DNA of 64,000 nt from assembly GCA_018816185.1 (NCBI GenBank), contig JAHIWI010000150.1:1-64000 (forward strand), written 5' to 3'. This document shows positions 56,496 through 64,000 of the stretch, piece after piece. A program made the position numbers and the translations under genes. The notes under the pieces were generated by a model. The model saw only the letters and a list, made by a program, of their open reading frames with translations, had not been told where the DNA came from and ran no database searches. Each line of letters begins with the position of its first letter. The stretch's first letter is position 1. Origin of the DNA: Bacillota bacterium. GTDB lineage: Bacteria; Bacillota; Bacilli; Bacillales_A; Planococcaceae.

Positions 56496-58667
56496 TCAAT
56501 TTTCTATTACTTTATTTAAGATTGAATCATGAAATGGTGAATTTACAACATCCTCAAACAAATGGAAATCTCTTTTGTTTAATAAAAGTTCTGTAATAGT
56601 CTCAACATCTTTAGGATTTAAATAATAATAACCTTGCATGAAGTCACAACCTATTTCATTTAAAAAGAGGTGCTGGGAATTCTCTTCAACGCCCTTAGCT
56701 GTTACACATACCTCTAATTCATGAGCGAGGTTAACAATCGATTGTATGATCTTACGGCTTTTTGGTTTTTTATCAATGTCTTGAATGAACTTTTGATCCA
56801 TTTTTATTAAATCAATTGGAAATTCTGATAAATAATAAAGGGATGAGGATCCAGTTCCAAAGTTATCAATTGAAATTTTAACGCCAATTTCCTTCAACTG
56901 TTTTAATTTAACTGCTGTTTCCTCAGGATTATGCATTAATAGACTTTCCGTAATTTCAAGCTCCAAGAATTTAGGTTCAACTTCATATTCTGTAAGAAGC
57001 CTTGCTAAATTTTGAACTAAATCATCTTGTTGAAAATGACTTTTGGATAAATTTACAGCAATTGCAATAGGGGGTAACCCCAAATCTAACCACTTGCGGA
57101 GCTGCTCGATTGCAGCTTTTAATACCCAATCACCAATAGTGGTATTTAAACCGTTTTCCTCTGCTATGGAAATGAAATCTTCAGGCTGAAGTAATTGACC
57201 ATCATGTGACTGCATTCGAATTAAGGCTTCTAATCCTTGAATCCCGCTTGATGGATGAATTCTCGGCTGATAATGCAAGACAAATTCATTGTTTTCAATA
57301 GCTTGTCTAAGGATCGAATTAAATTCCCAGCGTTGAAGTGATTGATTTCTTAAGTGGAATTCGAAGATCTGGTAATCATTTTTATTGTTGTGTTTTGCAC
57401 AATACATAGCTAAATCTGCGTTTTTTATAAGTTCTTCAGCTTCAAAACCATGCAATGGAGCATACGCAGCACCAACGCTCATTGTGACAAAAAACTCTTT
57501 TTGCTGTATTAAAAATGGTTTTTTAATATGATTCACTAATTCAGAGCAACGTGAATCTAACGCGTACTTCGAATCAATTGTAGGGATAGCTAATACAAAC
57601 TCATCGCCTCCTAAACGAGCGAGGGTTTCACCCGGTTTTACGAGTTCTTGCAGTCGCATTGAAACCATTTTTAAAAATTCATCACCAGTTTGATGGCCTA
57701 ATGTATCATTAATCATTTTAAAATTGTCCAGGTCAAATAATATAACAGTTGGCATTTGCAAATCAGTGCGGTCCGATAACATTCGAGTTAGTCTCTCGTT
57801 AAGGAGTCTGCGGTTTGCCAAACCTGTTAATGAATCATGGTAAGCCATATGCGTAATCTTCTGTTCCACGTGTTTTCTTTGAGTGATATCGGTTCGAATC
57901 GCAACATACTGATAAGGTTTCCCGTGCTCATTGAGAAAAGGCACAATGGTCGTATCTACCCAATACGATTCTCCGTTTCGATTTCGATTTTTTAATTCTC
58001 CACGCCAAACCTTGCCACAACTAATCGTGTCCCACATTTCTTTGAAGAACTGTTTGGAATGATGACCTGAGCTCGTAAAACTATGTTTTTTACCAATTAA
58101 AACTTCACGAGAATAGCCTGAAATTTTGCAGAACGTTTCATTGGCGTAAACGATTTCACCATTCACATCCGTAATTGTTACTAATGTAGATTCATCTAAT
58201 GCGAATTTTAGATCTGCTAAATGTCTTAACGTTTCTTTCAGTCGAGTTTCCGTTTTTCTTTGCATCGTGATATTTTGAGAAATTCCACTGATTCGATTTT
58301 GAGTGATATGTGATTCATGAATTGTGACCAGTACATGAATAATGGATGAGTTTGAATCAATCAGTTTGTATTCAAAGCTATCGATATATTCGGTGACGGT
58401 GGCATGGAGTAAGTGATGAAAGCGATGCATTTTCCCTTGATCCTCGGGATGTACATAGCGTTCAATATAATCGGATAGAAAGAATTTATCGCTAATTTCA
58501 CCCACTTGATACCCCATCATTTCAATATGTTCTGCACTTAAATTTAATATTCCAGTATCCAGTCCTAGTTCCCACACGCCCAATTTCGCCAGTTTTAAAG
58601 CGGTTGAATATTTAGACTCACTCATTGTTAAAGGAGCTGTTTCACTGATTGATGATTGATTATCCAT
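56496..58667 (-). CDS. PAS-GGDEF-EAL protein
   Basis: 723 aa; LARLGGDEFVLAIP; GLEALIRM; EITESLLM. Confidence 0.93.
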   Translation of the reverse strand: MDNQSSISETAPLTMSESKYSTALKLAKLGVWELGLDTGILNLSAEHIEMMGYQVGEISDKFFLSDYIERYVHPEDQGKMHRFHHLLHATVTEYIDSFEYKLIDSNSSIIHVLVTIHESHITQNRISGISQNITMQRKTETRLKETLRHLADLKFALDESTLVTITDVNGEIVYANETFCKISGYSREVLIGKKHSFTSSGHHSKQFFKEMWDTISCGKVWRGELKNRNRNGESYWVDTTIVPFLNEHGKPYQYVAIRTDITQRKHVEQKITHMAYHDSLTGLANRRLLNERLTRMLSDRTDLQMPTVILFDLDNFKMINDTLGHQTGDEFLKMVSMRLQELVKPGETLARLGGDEFVLAIPTIDSKYALDSRCSELVNHIKKPFLIQQKEFFVTMSVGAAYAPLHGFEAEELIKNADLAMYCAKHNNKNDYQIFEFHLRNQSLQRWEFNSILRQAIENNEFVLHYQPRIHPSSGIQGLEALIRMQSHDGQLLQPEDFISIAEENGLNTTIGDWVLKAAIEQLRKWLDLGLPPIAIAVNLSKSHFQQDDLVQNLARLLTEYEVEPKFLELEITESLLMHNPEETAVKLKQLKEIGVKISIDNFGTGSSSLYYLSEFPIDLIKMDQKFIQDIDKKPKSRKIIQSIVNLAHELEVCVTAKGVEENSQHLFLNEIGCDFMQGYYYLNPKDVETITELLLNKRDFHLFEDVVNSPFHDSILNKVIEN

Positions 58668-58872
58668 TTTATTAAACTACCTCATCCCCGAGTTTTATAT
58701 GAATATAGTAATTTTACCTATTATTTTCTGGTAATGATGTGATAAAAGTCACGATTAAGATACTTTAAGTCAATTTATAAGTATGGGGAAGACTCTTAAA
58801 AATCCATTTATGATTCACCCAAATGAATGATTTGAATATGATGAATGGATAAGATAGGAGGGAACTAAATAG

Positions 58873-59454
58873 GTGAATCCGTTCAATTGTTGGTATACTT
58901 CTTGCTTTAGTCTGCAAGATCTTGGCTTACAAAATGAAATGCGATTGCTTTGGGAACAACATGTTTACTGGACTAAATCAGCCGTTCAAGCTTTAATTAT
59001 GAATTCACCCAATAAAGAACAAGTCCTCAATAGGTTGTTACGAAATGCAACTGACATGGGTACAATTTTAATTCCTTATTACGGAAAAGTAAGAGCAGAT
59101 GAATATAGTGCCTTAATTAAGAGTCATTTAACTATTGCGGCTGATTTGGTTGGTGCTGCTATAAAAGGGGATAATGAGGCTTTTAACAAACTCAATGAAC
59201 AATGGCTACAAAACGCTGCGGATATCGCTCATTTTTGGAGTGCCATAAACCCATTTCTCTCGCAAAGTGAAACCGAAGAAATGTTCATCAATCATTTAGA
59301 TTTATTGAAAGCTGAAGTCGTATATTTAATACAAAAAGATTATTCAGCTGCAATAGACTTATTTGATGAGATTGAAATTCAAGCCCTTCACATGGCAGAT
59401 GAATTTTCATTAGCCATGATTAAACAGTTTTCGTATCCAGCCTATTATATGTAG
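58873..59454 (+). CDS. hypothetical helical protein, 193 aa
   Basis: intact ORF followed by terminator; no confident family. Confidence 0.65.
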   Translation: MNPFNCWYTSCFSLQDLGLQNEMRLLWEQHVYWTKSAVQALIMNSPNKEQVLNRLLRNATDMGTILIPYYGKVRADEYSALIKSHLTIAADLVGAAIKGDNEAFNKLNEQWLQNAADIAHFWSAINPFLSQSETEEMFINHLDLLKAEVVYLIQKDYSAAIDLFDEIEIQALHMADEFSLAMIKQFSYPAYYM

Positions 59455-59481
59455 ACAAAAACCTTCCTCGTGAAGGTTTTT
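59455..59481 (+). terminator. intrinsic terminator
   Basis: AAAAACCTTC-CTC-GTGAAGGTTTTTTT. Confidence 0.7.
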
Positions 59482-59609
59482 TTATTTGGCATTTAAAAGA
59501 GATCTTATTGCGATATGCCACATTAGAAGTTGTTTACGCATACCAGCAAAGCACTGATAAGTTTTGGATTCATCGCCAAGAGGAACTATATAGAGAGGGA
59601 GGGATTTGC

Positions 59610-60917
59610 GTGAAAACGGATGTGTTTATAACAGGTGGTGGGATTGGTGGACTCACACTTGCTTTAAAGTTAGTTAAAGCAGGAATTGATGTCGTGATGG
59701 TGGAGAAATTACCGGGAAAGCAACCCGTTTATAAAGGGGAGTTATTACAACCCAAAAGCATGCAAATTTTCGATGGTCTACAAGTATTTGAAGAAATCAC
59801 TTCTCAAGGGCAAATCATTGAAGTTCTCGATTTAATCGAGCTTTCTAAAACCCTTAAGGTAAAAGACCAATCATTTATGGATTATACGGTTATTCCGGGC
59901 AAGTACAATGCTGCCTACATGATTCATCATGAAGTGTTAAAGGGGATTATTCGAACGAAGGCTGAAAGCTACTCTAATTTCCATTACTTTAGTGGATCTT
60001 CTTGTAAATCTATTGACGGTAAGGTTGCGACTGTTCAAAAAGGGAAAGAACAATTTGACGTCGAAGCCTCATTTTTCATTGGAGCTGAAGGACGAGCTTC
60101 CGTAACGAGACAAGCAATGGGCATTAAAGTTGAGCCGATAAAATACAATCATCATTTTATAACCGTTACCTTTCCAAGACCTACAAACTTTGTAGGAGGG
60201 CAAATTTTCTCGAGTTACAACCGATTCTTAGGGTTATTTCCATTACCGAATGACGAAGTACGTTCGGTTTATTTAATTCCTGCAGGGGATTACAAAAAAA
60301 TTAAAGAAAAATCAATTGATCATTTTCACAAATTATATACAGAGCTTGCACCTGCAATCGATGGGTACGTTCAAAAATTAGTGGATTGGTCTAAAATTCA
60401 ATTGATGATTCCGATTATGTATCATGCTGACACGTATGTAAGTGGCAATATGGCGATTATTGGAGATGCCGCACATGCTGTACACCCAATGGCTGGAGAA
60501 GGAATGAACATGGCCATTCAAGATGCTGATATTCTAGGTGAATTACTGGTGGACATGTATAAACAACAAAAGTTGAATCTGGAAAATTTAAATCAATATG
60601 AAGCGGTTCGAAAAGAGCGAGCCGATTATTTAATCCAATTAAGTCATTTGTCTGCACTGGCTTATTCATTCCCATTTCAACCAGTAAGTTGGTTGCGAAG
60701 TAAAACATTTGAGCGCATGGAGGAAGATCCAGTTCTTCATTTTAAACAAATGTTAAATGTTTCAGGTCTTGGTATGTGGAAAGAATCGGTTAGAGACCGT
60801 TTCATACAAGGCGGTATGATGCCAACTAGAAAGAAAGAGTTACCTAAAGAACAAAAGGAAATGAAACTTTTTACTGCAGAGGATGATTACCCATGGAAAT
60901 GGCGTGGGCTCCGCTAG
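59610..60917 (+). CDS. FAD-dependent monooxygenase (PHBH/UbiH fold)
   Basis: VFITGGGIGGLTLALKLVKAGIDVVMVEK; IIGDAAHAVHPMAGEGMNMAIQDA; GTG start with GGGAGGGA RBS. Confidence 0.88.
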   Translation: MKTDVFITGGGIGGLTLALKLVKAGIDVVMVEKLPGKQPVYKGELLQPKSMQIFDGLQVFEEITSQGQIIEVLDLIELSKTLKVKDQSFMDYTVIPGKYNAAYMIHHEVLKGIIRTKAESYSNFHYFSGSSCKSIDGKVATVQKGKEQFDVEASFFIGAEGRASVTRQAMGIKVEPIKYNHHFITVTFPRPTNFVGGQIFSSYNRFLGLFPLPNDEVRSVYLIPAGDYKKIKEKSIDHFHKLYTELAPAIDGYVQKLVDWSKIQLMIPIMYHADTYVSGNMAIIGDAAHAVHPMAGEGMNMAIQDADILGELLVDMYKQQKLNLENLNQYEAVRKERADYLIQLSHLSALAYSFPFQPVSWLRSKTFERMEEDPVLHFKQMLNVSGLGMWKESVRDRFIQGGMMPTRKKELPKEQKEMKLFTAEDDYPWKWRGLR

Positions 60918-60989
60918 CACATCGGAAGGTTTACGTGAATCTGCTAACGTGTATGTAAATAGTAGAGATAAAAATGGGAGGAATTACGA

Positions 60990-61982
60990 ATGATTGATGT
61001 TATGAAAATGCTTAAAGCGCGTATGTGGATGAAGCGAAATGTCCCATTTTTATATTCTTGGCATGCCTATGTAGGATATGAACTCGATTTATTTAAAGCG
61101 TTTGAACGAGGAGTTTCGATTGAAGACGTTGCAGATGCCTATCAAATTGATGATCAGCTACTGAAACAATGGGTGAATGTTGGAGTGTCTATTGGGCATT
61201 TAAAGGCAATGAGTCGTTCAAGGTATCGCACTGGATCCATGTGGAAATTGCCACGTCCAAAAGATGAATCTACTTCAGGCGTTATATTAAAAGAAATGAT
61301 GGAGTTACATATACCGAGTCTACTTAATTATCCAGATATGATGAGAGAAAAAAAGAGAAATCATTTCGACTCCGATAAACATGCGGATACGGTTGCAAAA
61401 ACGAGTCGTTTACTTGAGGTCATTGCACTTCCAAAAATGGCTAAATTATTGAAACAAAATGAAGAACAACTTGTTTTAGATATTGGATGCGGTGAAGGTG
61501 GCTACATTAAACGATTGGCAGAACGTTTTCCAAAGTCTCATTTCCATGGAATTGAAGTGAGTGAAACCGTTGCAAAAACGGCACAAAATATGACTGAGTC
61601 GTTAGATAATGTGGAAATTGAACAAGCTGATTTATGGGAGTTTGAACCGAATAAGAAGTTTGACACTATTTTCATGAACAATATTATTCATTATATTCCT
61701 GGTGAACAACGACAGGATTTATTTAATCGTTTAAGTGAATGGTTGAAGGATGACGGCGTATTATCGGTCGTGACGCCAATATCAGGTGGACAAAGTAGTC
61801 CGCCATTTGTAGCGGCCTTTGATAGCTTTTTCCACTCATTTGAAAATCTTCATTCATTACCAGAAAAAGAAGAGCTTGCTGAATGGGGAGAAAAAGCTGC
61901 ATTAACCAACCTAGGTATTCAAACAGTTATTCGTGAGGGTAGCTGGTATATTGTGCAATACAAAAAAACCTCTAGTAACTAA
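60990..61982 (+). CDS. class I SAM-dependent methyltransferase
   Basis: 330 aa; LVLDIGCGEGGYIKRLAERFP, winged-helix-like N-terminus. Confidence 0.88.
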   Translation: MIDVMKMLKARMWMKRNVPFLYSWHAYVGYELDLFKAFERGVSIEDVADAYQIDDQLLKQWVNVGVSIGHLKAMSRSRYRTGSMWKLPRPKDESTSGVILKEMMELHIPSLLNYPDMMREKKRNHFDSDKHADTVAKTSRLLEVIALPKMAKLLKQNEEQLVLDIGCGEGGYIKRLAERFPKSHFHGIEVSETVAKTAQNMTESLDNVEIEQADLWEFEPNKKFDTIFMNNIIHYIPGEQRQDLFNRLSEWLKDDGVLSVVTPISGGQSSPPFVAAFDSFFHSFENLHSLPEKEELAEWGEKAALTNLGIQTVIREGSWYIVQYKKTSSN

Positions 61983-62458
61983 ACTAGAGGTTTTGGTATG
62001 TAGACAAATACGTTGATTTACATTGCAGCGGACGCTTTCCGCAGGAGTCTTCAGAAATAGCCAACCACATTCCTACTAAATAGCATGCAGATTTATGTTT
62101 ACAGAAGAGAATAGAGATGCAAATTTGATGTGCATAAATGATTGTTTAAGTAAGTATCTATTTAATTTCGTCTATTATAACTTTCTAAATGTTGAATATG
62201 AACACATTTGTAGGTGGAAATGATATTTGAAAAGTCTATATCCTTATATTATGTTTACTTTCAGATTTACTTGCATTCCTGTTGATTGGAATGGAGACGG
62301 CGACTCCGGCGGAATCAGCAAGAACTGAAGACCCTGGACTGAGCGCATGCGAGGGAAGCGGCTGAAGTCTTGCCCGCGGAAAGCGTCCGTTGCAATGGAA
62401 ATCAACATTTTCTATATGTCTACAATCAAAAACCTCTAGTAATTAAACTAGAGGTTTG
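61962..62458. repeat. large imperfect inverted composite with near-duplicate terminator hairpins at both ends and interspersed repeat copies E and D inside
   Basis: AACCTCTAG...CTAGAGGTT at 61967-61992 and again at 62431-62456; inner arms TGTAGACAAATACGTTGATTTACATTGCAGCGGACGCTTTCCGC and GCGGAAAGCGTCCGTTGCAATGGAAATCAACATTTTCTATATGTCTACA. Confidence 0.8.
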
Positions 62459-62468
62459 TCTGAATAAG

Positions 62469-62690
62469 TTATTTTCGTAATGAGCCAATTTCTGAAGCAA
62501 TAGCTTGCATTTCACTTGGACTAAAGGACTCGCGCTTCATAACCATTGTATATAAATAATGTAAATCTTCATAAGCTGACTCATCAAATGATTCGGCTCT
62601 CATAGCATCAACATTAACCATACGAAGTTTTTCTTTTATTTGTTCAATCATGTATTCCACATTTTCCTGTGATGGTTGTGTTAAATTCAT
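62469..62690 (-). CDS. DUF1128 / UPF0435 family protein (YfkK-like)
   Basis: 73 aa; [59 protein letters not shown]-like. Confidence 0.85.
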   Translation of the reverse strand: MNLTQPSQENVEYMIEQIKEKLRMVNVDAMRAESFDESAYEDLHYLYTMVMKRESFSPSEMQAIASEIGSLRK

Positions 62691-62835
62691 TTTAAATTCC
62701 TGCCTTTCAAGCGGTATAGTTAATCATTTCATGATGAGCATAGAAAGTCAAATTGATGAGTACCATTGTTTTAATATGTACATACTTGGGTATATTAAAA
62801 CACAATTGATTTTTACAAATAGGAGGTAATATTTT

Positions 62836-63243
62836 ATGAAAGAAAGCATGTTAGTTAAAGGGATTTTAGTTGGTGCAGTAGCAGGAGCGGGAATTAGTTT
62901 ATTAGATCGTACAACACGTGAAGATGTGAAATACAGACTTAATAATTTATCGTCAGATATAAAATATTATTCACAAAACCGTGAGGATTTTAAATTAAAA
63001 TTACAAGAAAAAGCCGATAAAATACAATCTGTGTACAATCAATTTTCTCGTGACGCTCAATACCTATCAGGTAAAGTGGACGAGCTAAAAACACTATCAC
63101 CACAAGTTAAGACGTTAGTAACTGATACAAAAGAAGCTTTTGTGCATTCGAAAGAGGAGTACAAAACAATCGTGAAGGAAGATGAAGAGTTCACTATGCC
63201 CGTTTTACCAGAGCATGTGTATGAAGAAAAAAATTCTCTATAG
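62836..63243 (+). CDS. YtxH domain-containing protein
   Basis: ILVGAVAGAGISLLDRTTREDVKYRLNNLSSDIKYY; GGAGGT RBS. Confidence 0.7.
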   Translation: MKESMLVKGILVGAVAGAGISLLDRTTREDVKYRLNNLSSDIKYYSQNREDFKLKLQEKADKIQSVYNQFSRDAQYLSGKVDELKTLSPQVKTLVTDTKEAFVHSKEEYKTIVKEDEEFTMPVLPEHVYEEKNSL

Positions 63244-63258
63244 AAGGGATTTGGTTCC

Positions 63259-64000
63259 ATGGAGAACGAAGACCAACCAATTAAACCAAGAGGAAGTCAA
63301 AAATCGAGTTCCTCTTTAAATATTTTAAGCAAGCTAAAAATGATGCAATTTAAAAAGAAGAAGACAGATCCTGATTATCCTTTTGATGTCACTTCATCGA
63401 AAGGATTCTTTAAGGAATTACTCGCACGTATTCAACATGTTGATGTTACTGCACTTGGTGCGCAACTGGCCTTTTTCTTTTTACTTTCATTATTTCCTTT
63501 ATTAATTTTCATGGTGACATTACTACCATATCTAAATCTACAAGAAGATCAGTTATTTAATATATTGCGTACATATGCACCGGGAGAAGTATATACCTTA
63601 ATTGATGGGACGTTAGATGAAGTTCTTTCAGATCGCAATGGGGGATTACTATCAGTGGGTATTATAGCGACGATTTGGTCGGCATCAAATGGGATGAATG
63701 CTTTAATTAAGTCTTTAAATCGGTCATATGATTTAGATGAAACAAGACCCTTTTTTATTGCAAGAGGGATCTCCGTAATTTTCACGTTGTTACTTATTGT
63801 ATTATTTGTAGTTGCACTCGCATTACCGATATTTGGGGAACAGATCGGTACATTCCTGTTTTCTTACTTAGGGTATGAACAAGGATTCTTAGGTGTTTGG
63901 AATCAAGTTCGTTGGACGATTCCACCAGTAATGATTTTTATCGTCTTTATGTTACTTTATTGGATTGCTCCGAATAGAAAATTGTACTTGAAGAGTGTCA
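63259..64000 (+). CDS. YihY/BrkB family membrane protein (truncated by window end)
   Basis: DVTALGAQLAFFFLLSLFPLLIFMVTLLPYL...IWSASNGMNALIKSLNRSYD; no stop before 64000. Confidence 0.85.
   Translation, partial: MENEDQPIKPRGSQKSSSSLNILSKLKMMQFKKKKTDPDYPFDVTSSKGFFKELLARIQHVDVTALGAQLAFFFLLSLFPLLIFMVTLLPYLNLQEDQLFNILRTYAPGEVYTLIDGTLDEVLSDRNGGLLSVGIIATIWSASNGMNALIKSLNRSYDLDETRPFFIARGISVIFTLLLIVLFVVALALPIFGEQIGTFLFSYLGYEQGFLGVWNQVRWTIPPVMIFIVFMLLYWIAPNRKLYLKSV

Overview
The window is AT-rich Bacillales chromosome, probably Planococcaceae/Caryophanaceae; that assignment is inferred from gene content and the genus is not determined. Most of it is housekeeping sequence: sda with DnaA boxes, dsdA, tlp, ribA/ribD, an LD-carboxypeptidase, D-Asp ligase with a racemase, DEAD helicase, two M29 aminopeptidases, a TPP riboswitch with thiT, map, PPK2, pepF, NOS, an mreB homologue, motAB, HemAT, GGDEF/EAL and BrkB. 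The most unusual part is about 50.3-55.0 kb. Small, mostly unrelated + strand ORFs (an RHH regulator, a SatA-like acetyltransferase, a DUF3221-like lipoprotein, a YggL-like protein and unknowns) are each followed by a degenerate copy of one hairpin repeat, approximately CTTATTCAACTAAC-GCAGCAG-GTTAGTTGAATAAG. The layout resembles an integron-like cassette array, but no recombinase gene is visible in the window. Other notable structure: a 21-bp-periodic repeat family in three copies; a GGACGCTTTCCGCGG repeat family that twice forms large inverted composites; a structured leader ending in a terminator upstream of a DUF1611/racemase operon; a complete class III nucleotide cyclase fused to an SRPBCC-like domain; an EAL domain with apparently lost catalytic residues; and a RibA-RibD-HAD operon with a consensus promoter and inverted-repeat operators instead of a recognisable FMN riboswitch. 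All assignments come from reading the sequence and recalling protein families; no searches were run.
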